This document shows, piece by piece, positions 1 through 12,419 of a DNA stretch of 64,000 bases. Location of the stretch: NCBI RefSeq assembly GCF_042477335.2, contig NC_091255.1, positions 38,046,501 to 38,110,500 on the forward strand, written 5' to 3'. A program made the translations under genes and the position numbers. The notes beneath the pieces were generated by a model. The model searched no databases. It was not told the origin of the DNA and saw nothing but the letters and a program-made list of their open reading frames with translations. This stretch comes from Ovis canadensis. Taxonomy: Eukaryota > Chordata > Mammalia > Artiodactyla > Bovidae. How positions within the stretch are numbered: position 1 is the stretch's first letter; every line of letters begins with the position of its first letter.

Positions 1-45
1 CTGACACATAAGCAACTGAAGTCCAAAGGGCTCTACCGTGCAGTC

Positions 46-336
46 TTTTATTATTGTTATTTATTTAATTTTTTGCTGCGCTGGGTCTTCATTGCTTCAC
101 GTGGGCTTTCTCTAGTTGCGATAAGCGGGGGCTGCTCTCTAGGTGTGGCACGTGGGCTTCCCATTGCAGTGACGTCTCTTGTTGCAGAGCACGGGCTGTA
201 GAACGTGGGGTCAGTAGTTTCAGCACATGGGCTTAGTTGCCCCACAGCATGTGGAATCGTCCTGGACCAGGGACCGGACCCATGTCCCCTGCCTGGGCAA
301 GCAGATTCTCAACCTCTGGACCACTAGGGAAGTCCC
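46..336 (-). mobile_element. CHR-type tRNA-Glu SINE
   Basis: Minus-strand copy. The tRNA-like head with box B lies at the right end (GGACTTCCCTAGTGGTCC in sense) and the T-rich (A-rich in sense) tail near 46-70. Cetartiodactyl SINE. Confidence 0.8.
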
Positions 337-2890
337 TCCCACACAGTCTTACCCATACTATTATTACGTATCTGTAAAACAGGGGTAAGAGTAGCCCCTT
401 CTTAACTGGAAACATAAGGAGCAAGTAAGAGAATATGTGTGATGTAGTCAGTCAATGCTGACTGCTAACTATTCACAAATGTTGAATTCGTGTTAGACCA
501 AGACTAATGCTAACATTTTGTGGGAAACCTATGATTGATGATATAGGCCAGGTATCCCTGATCAGAAATCCTGGGTTGGGTAGATCAGTTGAGGTCAGGT
601 AACCCCACCACTTGATTTCTGAGAACAGCCCCGATGGGATATACAGCTTCAGCCCCATCTCTTGGCCAAGTTTGCAGTGTGGGAAGGACACTGAGCAGCT
701 CATTCTGTCCTCAGATTTCTTTCCATGTGGGGATCAAGGAGGGGAGCCCAAGCCTTGGATCATGAAGATGTCCTTGCCTCTCCTCGTGTAAGATGATAAT
801 GTCAAGGGTGCCTGGCACCAGCAAGGGAACGTTTCCTCCCTCCAAGGCTCCTCATCCCCACACGATGGCTAGGTGCCTGCTGATATTAGACTTTGTGGAC
901 TGCCTTGAAAGCCCTTGTTTCTCTTCCCTTTTTTCTTTGTTTAATAGCTGTATTGTAGAGTGGGTTGTGTTTATGCCTCCTGGCAGTGATTATTACCTTA
1001 AGCAAGTTTTTAGTAGACTTTTTTTTTCTTTTGATCTATCTTATGTTCACAGCAAATTGGGCAGAAAGCACAGAGAACGCCCATTTACTTCTTCTCCCCT
1101 GAAACACACGAGAGCCCTCCCCCGCTATCAACATCCCCCACTGGAAGGTACAATTGTGACTGTCAGTGGACCAACAATGACAAGTCATTATCATCCAGAT
1201 TCCATAGTTTAATTTAGTCTTCACTCTTGGTGTTATACCTTCTGCAGGAATTGCTGAGTTTACACGAGAAATTGTCCCCAGGAAAGCCTGTTCAGATAAT
1301 TTAGTGTGAGGCTTGTGATGCAAACTTATTTTCAAATAACCTAAGTTGGAGGACAGCATTGAAGGTGGAGTAGAAGGAGAGAAGAGAGAGAGAGATAGAC
1401 ATAAGGGAAGGAAGGAAAGAAAGAAAAGCAAGGACCATCCACTCACCCAGGCAGGTCCCACCCCCAATCTCGGAAGCTCAGCACCAACAGGTCAATGATT
1501 GCTCTTGCCTAAAATCCCCATACTTTTCTCCTGTTTACTAAGTCTCTTTCTGCCATCTCACAGTGTCGCTGGGCCTTCCTCTTCCTGGAGGGAGAGTTCT
1601 GCCTTTGAATCTTTCCTTGAAGCTTTTCACACACATCCTCCAGGCCTCGGTGATGAGGCCCCCAAAATGTGAAAGAGGAAAGTTTTATTTTGAAACAGAA
1701 GGCTCAGAAACAGATTGAGACAGTTCTGGAGAGATTTTTTTCAGCACCTAAGATAACTTCTTTTAATTGCTCTTGTAAAGTTCTTGTGAGGAAAGCTAAG
1801 TCAGCCTCCTGGGCTGACAGATGAAACCTTCTGAGAAGTTGGCTGCCCCCAGAGCCCCGGGCAGTGCTGAGGCATCCTTCCAAACAGGGGCCCAAACAGC
1901 TGAAGGGCTCCAGTTACCCAAGACGTGAGTGACATGGACACTTGGGCAGCTGGAGAAAAGGAAGGAGTGGGCAAGGGAGCTGCAGGAGGAAAGGTCAGAG
2001 GAGAAAGAAGGGCAGTGACAAGAGGGAGGGGGCAGTGAGGAGCAGGAAGGCAGGGCTGGCTGAGCCATGGCCGTCCATCAGTCTGGGGAGATCAAACTGC
2101 CCCTGGCCACACCCCTGCTGGACTCTGGGGACAGGGTGGTGCCCTGCTTTGAGCCTCAGAGTGTGATTGGTTATTTACCAACCCTGCTCACACCAGAAGG
2201 AGAAACCCCTCTGGCCTTCATCATTAAAGTCCCCTCATGGCAAACAACCACTGTAAACGAAGCTGGCCGTCCTGGAGCCATCAAGCGGAGTTTGTGCTGA
2301 ACCTTTGATTCAGGATTTAAAGATGTTATTAAGTTTTTTCCAAACAGTGCGTTAAAGTGCACAGCCATTTAAATGTGTTTGTTTTACCCCAGTTCTGCTC
2401 TTTTGCACTTTCTGTATTTTTCTACGATGATTGTGGATGGCACTGACAGTGATAAAGATAAATGATTGCCATTATAAGCATTGAATTGGCTTGAAAAAAT
2501 TCACAAAATAATTTGTAAAATTTTCTAGAGAAATCAAAATTTAACCTTGGTTGATGTGTGAGATGGAATTGAAACAAGGGCTGGGAGTTGCCAACTTTTT
2601 AAACTGTGTCTATATTGTTTGACCTGTTAAAACCAATGTGCATTAGTTTTATCATTTATTTTAAGGTAAACTCAAACATTTTTTTATTTTCGTCATTTGA
2701 AAAAAAAATTTGTTGAATGATATTTTCTTGGCTCTTTAGCAAATCCTTTCTGCCAATTTTGCATGTGTTGGACCACCTGACAAAAATTGAATTTGGTGTT
2801 TGTCCCCTATATGAGTCATAGAGGCCTTTCTGACAAGCAGATGTTCACTGTATGAATTCATATGTGTGCATTAATTCAGAGCCTCAATAG
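337..2890. other. Intergenic, no gene recognised
   Basis: I see no coding region with family resemblance. It contains a purine-rich (GA)n/(GGAA)n stretch (about 1371-1433) and otherwise unique-looking sequence. Confidence 0.5.
1371..1433. repeat. Purine-rich simple repeat (GA/GGAA)
   Basis: Runs of GAGAGAGA followed by GGAAGGAAAGAAAG, a low-complexity polypurine stretch. Confidence 0.75.
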
Positions 2891-3174
2891 TTTCAATAAC
2901 TTTATTTCAACTATGAAGTTTCAAGCTGACAGAATAGTCTGGAAAATAACAAATATTCCTCACCCACCATTTAGATTAACAAATGTTATTTTTCCATACT
3001 TGCTTCACATCCTTAAAAAATAATGATGAAATACTACAGTTATTTATCCTCTGCTTTCATCCCAGCAGCATCTGCTTCCCTGAAGTTGGTGTGTATCTTC
3101 CTCTCCAGTGTTTTACACTTCTATGTTATGTGTGTATCCTCAAACAATATGCACTATTATTTCATATTTTAAAA

Positions 3175-3526
3175 GTGGAAGTTGCTCAGTCATGTTTGAC
3201 TCTTTGTGACCCTACGGACTGTAAGTGCATAGAATTCTCCAGGCCAGAATAATGGAGTGGGTAGCCGTTCCCTTCTCCAAGGGATCTTCCCAACCCAGGG
3301 ATCAAACCCAAGTCTCTTCTCCAGGGGATCTTCTCAACCCAGGAATCGAGCCCAGGTCTCCCATATTGCAGGCAGATTCTTTATCAGCTGAGCCACCAAG
3401 GAAGCCCAGGAATACTGGAGTGGGTAACCTATCCCTTCTCCAGTGGATCTTCCCAACCCAGGAATCTAGCTGGGGTCTCCTGCATTGCAGGCAGATTCTT
3501 TACCAGCTGAACTACCAGGGAAACCC
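3175..3526 (-). mobile_element. Bov-tA SINE variant with two tRNA-like heads
   Basis: Exact 10-bp target-site duplication TATTTTAAAA at 3165-3174 and 3527-3536. Internally the tRNA-Glu-like head and part of the Bov-A unit occur twice, making it about 350 bp instead of about 210. Confidence 0.85.
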
Positions 3527-3557
3527 TATTTTAAAACTTAGCTCAAATATTTTGGTG

Positions 3558-3771
3558 AAAGTGAAAGTGAAGTCACTCAGTCGTGTCCAGCTCTTTGCGA
3601 CCCCATGGACTGTAGCCTACCAGGCTCCTCCGTCCATGGAATTTTCCAGGCAAGAGTACTGGAGTGGGCTGCCATTTCCTTCTCCAGAGGATCTTCCCAA
3701 CCCAGGAACTGAACCCAGGTCTCCTGCATTGCAGGCAGACGCTTTGCCATCTGAGCCACCAAGGCAGCCCT
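3558..3771 (-). mobile_element. Bov-tA SINE
   Basis: Full-length minus-strand copy with a 12-bp target-site duplication AATATTTTGGTG at 3546-3557 and 3772-3783. Confidence 0.9.
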
Positions 3772-3848
3772 AATATTTTGGTGCTGCATACATAATTACT
3801 TTCTGCTGTTTTTCATCAACCTTTTTTTTTTTTTGAGATTTGTCCAAG

Positions 3849-3856
3849 TATATATA

Positions 3857-3893
<37 letters not shown>

Positions 3894-3894
3894 G
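3849..3894. repeat. (TG)n/(TA)n microsatellite
   Basis: TATATATATG followed by TGTGTGTGTG and TATATATATA. A compound dinucleotide repeat. Confidence 0.95.
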
Positions 3895-4341
3895 TAGCTC
3901 TGGTTCATTCATTTTCATTGCTGAATAGCTATTCTATTGTATGACTCTATTGTAACTTATTTATCCATTCCCTTATTGATTCAAGACATCTCTGATTTTT
4001 CCCATTGTAAAAAATGCTGCATTGGACATCTTGTCTGTGTCTTCTTGTACACTTGAGTCAGAGTACATTCCTGGGTTGTCCAAGCAGTGGAACTGATAGG
4101 TCACTGAAACACCTTTCAAAATTTAAGAGGAAGAGAGAAATGTGCATGGTCTTAGGTTTTCTTCTGGAAGGTTGGTTTTAATAATAATTCTGGGTCATTT
4201 CATTTCATCTAAGGATAAATTCTTCACTTCCATTCTCTACTTCTTTCCCAAAGTTGAAAACTGAGAAACCTCTTAATCATAATTGAAACCTCATAATTGA
4301 TAGATTATGAACAATCTGTCAACCAGAACTCAAAGAACTGG

Positions 4342-4455
4342 AAGTTCCCTGGTGGTCCAGTGGCTTTAGGACTCTGTGTTTTCACTGCCCAGGGCCCAGG
4401 TACAATCCCTGGTCAGGGAACTAAGATCCCACAAAGCCACATGGTCAAAAAAACA
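4342..4455 (+). mobile_element. CHR-type tRNA-Glu SINE
   Basis: Plus-strand head AGTTCCCTGGTGGTCCAG, box B GGTACAATCCCTGGTC, and a short A-rich tail. Confidence 0.8.
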
Positions 4456-5421
4456 GAACTAACTCACCCTGAAGCTGAAGTGGAGACTGGCCAATAAGTT
4501 ACTTTTTCTTTTTTTTCTTTCCAAATATTGCACAGCAATTTGAAACATTAAGACGCCAAGATCAATGAGCTTATTCAAAGAAGAAAATAGGTTTTGGTAA
4601 CTAGGATGATGGATTTAGAATCCCAAATGGTTCTGAACCAGGCTGAAGGACAGCCCTATGCTGTTCCCTGATGGAGGTCCCATAATGGTATTTTCCCCTC
4701 CTTCTAGATCAATTTCAGCATGTTGGCATCAGCAGATTCTGGGTGATGGATAGGCAGCTTCATTTTAATAGCCTGTTGGCTCCAAGTGACCTATGGCCTT
4801 TTCAGAGAAGGGAAGATAAACTCTGCTGTCGCCGCCCTGTTCCTGCCTCACGCCAACCCTGGGATCCATCACGCCTCTCAGTCTGAGTGCCCCCAAAGCT
4901 TATAGGCCTCTGACAGACCAGCAGCTGCCTGGTACCTGCGCTCCCCTGAGCTTTCAGCCCCTCCCCGTGGAAGCAGCAGCCCTGAAGGTGTGCAGCACCT
5001 GTTCCCAACCTTCCCGAGACTTCTCAGTGCTTGCAGGCACCTCAGCCCACCCGTCCCAAGAGTGCTCCAGGCACTAGCTGTGACGCAGCGTGGCCTCTGG
5101 TGGCCTAGGGCTAAATCTGTTGCATTTTAATAGTTACTAATTTCCAGGCATACTTCACAAATTTTATTGCTGAGGACAAGGCTAAAAGGCTAAAAGAAGC
5201 ATTTAAGTTTAAAAAAAAAACAGTTTTAAAGAAAAATATTAAGTACATAAAAGTGTGTGTGTCTGTGACAAACGCTTTGAAGAGCACGTGCAGGTAACTA
5301 GATTTAGGAAACATTGCCTGAGCCAAAGCAGTCTGGGGTAGGGACTCCAAGTCGCTGGATTTCCACGCACATCACCCTCATGTGCGGGTTGGTTTGGGCC
5401 TGTCACTTTGATTCTCTGTTT

Positions 5422-5686
5422 GCTGCTGCTGCTGCTAAGTTGCTTCAGTCGTGTTGGACTCTGTGTGACCCCATAGACGGCAGCCCACCAGGCTCCCCCG
5501 TCCCTGGGATTCTCCAGGCAAGCACACTGGAGTGGGTTGCCATTTCCTTCTCCAATGCATGAAAGTGAAAAGTGAAAGTGACTCAGTCATGAGTCGTTCA
5601 GTCATCCCCAACTCTTAGCGACCCCATGGACTGTAGCCATTTTCCGGGCAAGAGTACTGGAAGGGGGGTTGCCATTACCTTCTCCG
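5422..5686 (-). mobile_element. BOV-A2 SINE
   Basis: Dimeric Bov-A unit, starting with GCT repeats, flanked by a perfect 12-bp target-site duplication GATTCTCTGTTT (5410-5421 and 5687-5698). Confidence 0.92.
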
Positions 5687-5732
5687 GATTCTCTGTTTAC
5701 CAGTGTGGAAAATATGGGGGTTGGACTAATCA

Positions 5733-5891
5733 GTGATTCTTAGCCCCATCTTTACTTTTGAATCTCCTGGGCAGTGTTTGAGTACTGATCGGCCCATCTT
5801 CTCCAGACCCATTCAGTTAACATCTCTAGCTCAGTGTTGTTTAGAAGCTTCTCGAGGTAGTTATAGGCAGGCGAGGTTGAGACTCACTAGA
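5733..5891 (+). mobile_element. MER5A-like hAT DNA transposon remnant
   Basis: Diverged terminal inverted repeats (CAGTGATTCTTAGCCC at left, GGTTGAGACTCACT at right) and internal GAATCTCCTGGGCAG match the MER5A pattern. Confidence 0.65.
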
Positions 5892-7330
5892 CACAACAAC
5901 GTCTGAGGTTCCTCCCAGGTCTAAGGTTAATTGATTTTCTGATCCCACCGTCAGAAAATGAATGCGAAGTAAGTGCCAACGCAGCGACAGCAGAGGGGGC
6001 TCATTGTCCCCTCGGGCTCAGCGTCCCCTCGGGCTCAGCCGCTCAGGTGTAATATTTAGCCGCTGCCCAGGCCTGGGGCGACACTGAAGGCAGGGACCAC
6101 GTCCTTTCTCTTGGTTTCACCAGTTCCTGTGACCGCAGTTGATGTGGAGTGGTTGATAGATATTGGATGAAAGAATGATAAATTGAAGTTCAGGAACCTG
6201 AGTTTATCGGGGCATCTAGGATTAATGATGTGATCAGAGACGAGTGGACAAATACACAGGAGAGGGTTTTTTTGTACCATGATTCCAGTTTATCAGTTTT
6301 TCAAGGGATCTCTCCTGGGTCCAAGAAGTGGAGCCAGTCTTTGTCCCCGTGTGGTCTCTTCCTGGTGAATGGGATCAGGATGCTTAGTGACCACACAGGA
6401 AAGGTGGACCTTCTGTGTGTGCTGTGTCCGTACGGTTCTGGTGATCCCATAACCTGGCTTCCATTTCTTTAAGGCTGTTTTTACGTAAAGGGTCAAAAAT
6501 CGACCATCCAGAATCAGAGTGCCCGTTGGACTTCCTGGTGACATGATGATAGATTTTCCTCCTCCAGTTTCCCCTTGTGAATATTCACACAGACCCTCAC
6601 CCCGCCATTTACACTTGCTACCACACCACCTCCTGAGTGTCGGGTTGTTTTGGGTTGAGTTGGGCTGCTTGCTCACGGCATACTTGTGACAGGCGCTTTA
6701 ATCTCTGCAGTAAGTCGCTCAGATCACCCTGCAAGACGGGTTACTTCTGGAAAGCCATCCTGGAGACAGCTAATCCTGTCCTTCTTGCAGGCTTGACTTA
6801 TGGGGATGGCATCTGCTGATCTCGCTTTCTGAGAGCAGTCTTATTTTGAGTGCTGCAGAGCTTCGTCCACCTTCTACAATTACTGTGACTAAAAATACTT
6901 CAGAGGGTGAAGAATCTTCAAGGGGACTTTGCAAGCTGGCCTGTCCTCCTTGTATCTTGATGCCATATTTCAAGGCAGTATCCTTGTTGCTGTGCTAAGC
7001 TGCATATTACCTGCTAGACCAATATTTCAGGTGATGGTTGATTGTAGGCCAGCCTTTATGCTGACCTTTCTGATCTTTTTGCCTTTTCCCTACAAACGTA
7101 CCCAAGACTCATGTTGCTGTTATTCTCCTGAACGCAGTACAGCCACTGTTTTGACTCAATGTGCAGAATTAGCCACCTTCCCTGTGCCTCATGCCAAGGC
7201 TTCATTTTCTCACATAGACGTGAGCATCCATCCATGTGTGTCAGCCACGATAACCCTTCAGGCCCCCTCCCTCTTCCACCACCAAGAGTATAATTTGGAA
7301 GATTCCAGAGAAACCTAAGACCAGAAAAAC
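5892..7330. other. Intergenic, nothing recognised
   Basis: No convincing gene. Open frames here are short and lack family resemblance. Confidence 0.5.
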
Positions 7331-7335
7331 AGAGA

Positions 7336-7990
7336 TGTATTTGTGTTGCACAAGCGCTATAATTTTCTAGGGAAAATTATGAAACATGCTGGTACAAGTC
7401 CAAACTGAACTCTGGGTGCTCCACATCCCTGTTTGACATTGATTATGTTACTGAATGGAACTTGAATCTGCTCTCCCAATGTGTAGCAAAGCCAATCCAC
7501 TGATACCAGTTTGTGCTGAAGAAAAGTACAGGCAGCCAAGCAAGGAGAATGGGCAGCTCATGCTCAAGAGATCTGAACTCCCTGATGGCTTTCAGGGGAG
7601 AGTTTTTAAAGACAGGGTGAGGGAGAGTGTCGTGGGTGTGTGCTCAGCTTCTCCATAATCCCCTGATTGGTTGATGATGAGGTAACAGAAAGGTGATTTG
7701 GGAATCTCAGTTTTCTGGTTCCAGCTGGTCTGGGGTCTGTATGCTGGTGGTCAGCATATAGCTAACTTCTACCTGGTGGGGTTTTAGTATCTGCAGAACA
7801 ACTCAAGGATACAGCTCAAGGTATTATCTACAGCTCTTGAGGAGCAACTGAAGGTCCTTGCCTTTGTTTAATAACTAAACTAGTATTAATTTTGTCCTGT
7901 TTGACTGCTCTCCTTTGTTTCTGCATTTTCTCACTTCTCTGATTAAATTTCTTCTTTGGAACTTGGAGAAGGTCTGGGAGGCTAAAGCTT
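7336..7990 (+). mobile_element. Possible solo LTR of an endogenous retrovirus
   Basis: The composition and order resemble artiodactyl ERV LTRs: GGCTTTCAGGGGAGAG, CTGATTGGTTGATGATGAGG, then a T-rich 3' part with GATTAAATTTCTTC. No internal viral genes are adjacent. Boundaries and family are uncertain. Confidence 0.4.
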
Positions 7991-8544
7991 TTCTATAGTC
8001 AAGAGGTAGAGGACACAGAGGAGTCTCTCCTGGGGAAGGCGTTACAGGTCTTGCTTGGTTTCAATTTGATGAGCTTTGTGAGTGTCACTCAGAGCCCCTC
8101 ACATGCCAGTCAGTTGCCAGTCCTGGATTTCAGGTGTATATTTGTCAGACTCCACCACCTGCTGCCCCTGATTTTCAGCGTGATAAATAAAAGCAAGAGC
8201 TTCCACCATATAAAAATGGAGGAGTGACTTTGAGGACTTGCTCTTATGTTAAGGAAATTCTTTCTTAAACTTAATTTCTGTGTTTCATCCTGTACTTGTG
8301 GTCTAATTGCACCATAGGGAGTGGGTGTGTCTGTAGGTTCTTGCATGTGATTAAAACATTTAAAGGACATACAAAAAAGTGGAGACAGTGATTACTTTAG
8401 GGAAGAATGCTGATGAACTGAGTGGGGTGGGACGAGACATTATATTTTTTACTTTACTTTTAACTTTTGGTACTGCTTTAGACTTCTTCATTCATTAAAT
8501 AAGACATTATATCTGAGATTATATGATCTTCCGAGTCCCTTCTC

Positions 8545-8747
8545 TACACGTGCGCTCAGTCACGTCCAACTCTTTGCAACCCCTTAGGCTGTAGCCCGCC
8601 AGGCTCCTCTGTCCTTGGGACTTCCCAGGCAAGCATACTGGAGTGGGTTGCTATTTCCTACTCCAAGGAATTTTCCCAACCCAGAGGTTGAATTCGTGTC
8701 TCCTACGTTAGCAGGTGGCTTCTTTACCACTGAGCCACCTGAGGAGC
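8545..8747 (-). mobile_element. Bov-tA SINE
   Basis: Minus-strand copy with an 11-bp target-site duplication AGTCCCTTCTC at 8534-8544 and 8748-8758. Confidence 0.9.
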
Positions 8748-8999
8748 AGTCCCTTCTCGAAGAGTTTGTAATTCTCTGGCATGAGGGTTTATTTTGTACT
8801 TTCTTTCTACAGTCTCTTTACTGAATTCAATTAGGTTGGTTATATAGAAACACCCCACTTTTCCAGCATTACCTGAAAATGAAATTTTCCACACTATGAA
8901 TTCTCCAGGTTAAGGATTCTAATTCCTTTATATTGTTGAAGTTTGGAGTAATTACTAATGGAATACTTATAAGTTGTGTTACATACCTTCCTACCCTCT

Positions 9000-9290
9000 T
9001 TTTATACAGCTTTATTGAGAAACAGTTCACCTACCATAACATTCGCCTATTGAAATTTGAGTGGTATTCAGCATATTCACAGAGATGGGCAACCATCACC
9101 ACAGTCTAATGTTAGGGCATTTCAACACCCTGCAAAGAAACTCCATACCCAGTAAGCTGTCAGCCCTAATTGTAGTTCTGTCTCTATGGACTGGCCTATT
9201 CTAGACATTTCACATAAATGGAATCATATAATATGTGGTCCTTTGTTTCTATCCTCTTAAACAGATCAGAGTGAACAGTGTTTTACCTTT
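9000..9290 (-). mobile_element. Ancient L1 3' UTR fragment
   Basis: The antisense of this stretch carries the L1 3' UTR pattern (CAGCTTTATTGAGAAACAG, then GCAACCATCACCACAGTC on the plus strand). Heavily diverged. Confidence 0.65.
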
Positions 9291-9846
9291 TTCTGATAAA
9301 TTTGGCTTGCTGTTGTTGTCAGTATGCTTATGATGACTTCAAGAAATACCAAGGCAGCGAGGCCGTTTGCCTTTGCATTCCCTGGTCCATTAAGATGTAC
9401 ATAACCCTCTCTGTTGCCCAGGTCATCAAATGACTTCAGTGCCTTGTCCCATGACTTTTAACTCTTGTTTTAACCATCATTTCTTTTCTGACTCCCCCAG
9501 TTTTGCAAATTTGGACCAATAGTACCTAAATTAGATCAGACCCAAAGTCTCATGCCTTCTCTTGACCCAGGCTCATAATATAACTGAAATGCAAACCTCT
9601 TTGGTATCTCTCCTTCTCCTGGAGTGATTAAATGAGCCGACATCTTCTTCCTTTTATTGCTATCTTGAGCATCCTGTATCATCCTGCCAGCTAAATTCCA
9701 CTTTAGCAATAAATCCCCCACAAGTATTTTATGATCTCTCTGGTTTAAGTGGTGTTAAACCCTTTGATTCCTTGTATCCTTCCTCTCCCCTTTCTTAAAA
9801 TAGTCTGTAGCCCTATGTCGAGGACTTTCTCCACTTGCCTTTCTTT

Positions 9847-9908
9847 CAGTTCAGTTCAGCCGCTCAGTCGTGTCTGACTCTTTGCGACCCCATGAATTGC
9901 AGCACGCC
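9847..9908 (-). mobile_element. Truncated Bov-tA/BovB-related fragment
   Basis: About 60 bp matching the Bov-A unit end (CAGTCGTGTCTGACTCTTTG). The remainder is missing. Confidence 0.75.
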
Positions 9909-11180
9909 AAAATTGCCTAATTGTAAAGGAACAGTTTCTCTTAAGACCATGCATGAGCGTAACAGTCCTGAATGCAAACCTCCAGGCAGGGTGGGGGAGG
10001 GCAACCCCTAAGTCAGTGTGGCACACGTCTGCCAAGTCCAAGGGCATCTGAGTGTTTACAGGGAGAGAGGATACTTGACTGTCCTGGGCAGTAGCATCTC
10101 TGTAAGTATCTTCTTTGTCTTTCGGTGCACATGGCGTGAAGAGGGCGAGTTTACTCTGGGGCACTGTTTCCAGTTTGGGTCAGACTCTTCCAGGGTTGCT
10201 GAAGGTCTGAGTCAGAATGGCAGGGAGGGAGTTGTCACCATTCTGAATTTGGTCAGAGGAGCGTGAGAGGGTCGGACCAGGAGTATGTCACAGGAATTTG
10301 GAGTTTCGTGGCTTCATACGCTCGTTGTCAGGATAAGCCCAGAAGTTTGAAAGGGCAGCCTTGCCAGGAGCAGTTCTAAGACATGGTGAATCTGGAGACC
10401 CGAGAAAATTGAGTCTGTGTCAGAGAAACCAAGCCTTCACTGGGCCTGATGTGGGCAGGGAAAGGAAGACAAGAGAGCCTGGCCTAGAGCAGACCCAGGA
10501 AGTACCTGCCCAGTGACTGAACCACAGGTGCTGAGTCTGGGCAGCTGGTGGCAACTTTCTGACGTGAGATGCTGAGGAAAATGTTCAGGCTTGGCTCTGT
10601 GGGAAAAGCTTTAATTAGGACTGACCTGCGAGGGTACAGATGAGCAAATAGAAGCAAAGGTGCGTGTGGGAGTCCTGCTGTGGGAAGTGAGAAAAGAAGC
10701 TGGACTTGAAATCACTTAAGGGGCTCTGAATTGCGGGTGGGCACCAGAGAACAGTCTGGGTGCATCCAGCTCTGGACAATCTGATAGCAGGGGAGCCTGC
10801 TGACCTCAGGCCTGGGCAAGGGACACCCTGGCTCAGCCTGAGATTAGCAGAATCCAGGCAGCCCCGCAGCACCGTGCTCAGTGGGTTCACATTTGGTGGA
10901 CCAGGAAGCAGTCCTCCTTAAGTGGCCCAGCACTGCACCCTGGTGGTACACCCCATCAAACGCACACTGACTTAAAAGGATCCCTTCAGGAGCCTCCTTT
11001 ATTTACAATTGAGTGGATGCTCTCAGCATTTGAGCTTTGAGACTAATTATGCTAACCTACATGGGCCCAATCCTGCTGTGATATGAGAAGAATAATCAGG
11101 AAAAACAATGTACTTTGTGCCTCTGTTGCCACCAACTGTCTAATCCAATTAGCCCTAAGAAATTCCCACTTAGTAGACGT
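9909..11180. other. Intergenic, nothing recognised
   Basis: Unique-looking sequence. No gene, RNA gene or clear transposon identified. Confidence 0.5.
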
Positions 11181-11182
11181 TT

Positions 11183-11358
11183 GAGCGTGCATGCTGTCGT
11201 ATCCAACTCTTTGCGACCCCATGGAGTGGCCCACCAGGCTCCTCTGTCCATGGGATGCCATCCACTTCTCCAGGGGATCTTCCCGATCCAGGGATTGAAC
11301 TCGTGTCTCCTGCATCTCCTGCACTGGTAGGCAGTTCTTTACCACTGAGCCACCTGGA
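11183..11358 (-). mobile_element. Bov-tA SINE (shortened)
   Basis: Minus-strand copy, about 175 bp, with an internal deletion between the Bov-A unit and the tRNA-like head. Confidence 0.85.
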
Positions 11359-11359
11359 A

Positions 11360-12250
11360 GAGTAAATGTTTAATATGTGTTCACAGGCATTGTGCTAGAC
11401 CCTTTACAGGCATCAAACTAACTTGTAATTGCTAGGAGAGGTGCTCTAATTATTCACATGTGACAGATGCGTGAGCTGGTACTAAAAGAGAGGTCTCATT
11501 CTTGCTGCAAAGGGGTGACTTTCAGTTCTGAGTGCCACCAACCTGTTAGCAACAGAACGCCCCCCTCCCCGCCCCACCCTTAACAGTGGGAGAGTGGAGA
11601 ATGGAATGGGTGAGGGCACTTCTGTTTTATGTTTGATCAACATATTTTTATGATGAATATGTGTTATTTTTCTATATATTTTAAAATTAGGCTAAATTCT
11701 GGGTGTCACATGATGAAGGGATGTGGCCGGTCTAGCATATTCAGATGAGGACAGCCAGGAAGGAGGGGGAGGAAAAGGAACCATGCTCTTTCACCCTGAG
11801 AGGCAGGGATCCAGATGAGTTTGGTAGCTGAAGAGTTGGGTGGGGGTAGTTTATTCTGTGTCAATCTCCGGAGTGCAGACCCGGGGCCAGGGGAGCAAGG
11901 CATTCTCAAGGCAGGGTCCAGCCGCATGTCAAAGCATGTTGCTAGCCAGAAAGGACTGCCGCATGGGTGAAAATGGTGGCTTGTGGAGATGAGACATCTC
12001 TGGAAGATGTTGACTGGAGGCCACTGGGGAGTTTATACAGGAGACCTGTTGGTTGGGCAGGGGGAGACTCGTTAGATGGTGGGCCCTCAGTTCCAAAGCC
12101 TCTGCTGTCTGTCTGTCCCCTCCACCTGCCCTCTCCCCACTGGGCAGGAGTGTGCGTTTTCACCTGTAGATGGCAGCCTTGGCCATCTACAGTAGGGGCC
12201 CAGCCTGCTCCATGCAGGGGTTCTTACCTTTGGCCCTGTATCTTTTCAAA
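11360..12250. other. Intergenic, nothing recognised
   Basis: No gene or clear repeat seen. Confidence 0.5.
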
Positions 12251-12252
12251 GA

Positions 12253-12418
12253 GAAGGGGACGACAGAGGATGAGATGGCTGGATGGCATCACTGACTCGA
12301 TGGACATGACTTTGAGTAAGCCCCGGGAGTTGGTGATGGGCAGGGAAGCCTGGCATGCTGCAGTCCATGGGATTGCAAAGCATCTGACACCACTGAGCAA
12401 CTGAACTGAACTGAACTC
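12253..12418 (+). mobile_element. BovB LINE 3' end fragment
   Basis: GGATGAGATGGCTGGATGGC to the terminal CTGAACTGAACTGAACT repeats: the non-coding BovB 3' end. Very close to the 3' end of the copy at 63.8-63.98 kb. Confidence 0.85.
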
Positions 12419-12419
12419 A

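Larger units (their letters stand above)
2890..4110 (-). mobile_element. Ancient L1 3' fragment, split by SINEs
   Basis: Flanks such as 3900-4110 (TATTCTATTGTATGACTC, then AAAAATGCTGCATTGGACAT) resemble the antisense of L1 3' regions. Two SINEs and a microsatellite interrupt it. Subfamily not determined; left boundary soft. Confidence 0.45.

Noticed and set aside
3225-3773. A 182-codon frame at 3.2-3.8 kb
   Set aside because: Runs entirely through two Bov-tA SINEs; the peptide is the usual SINE translation (EYWSGLPFPSPEDLPNPG type).
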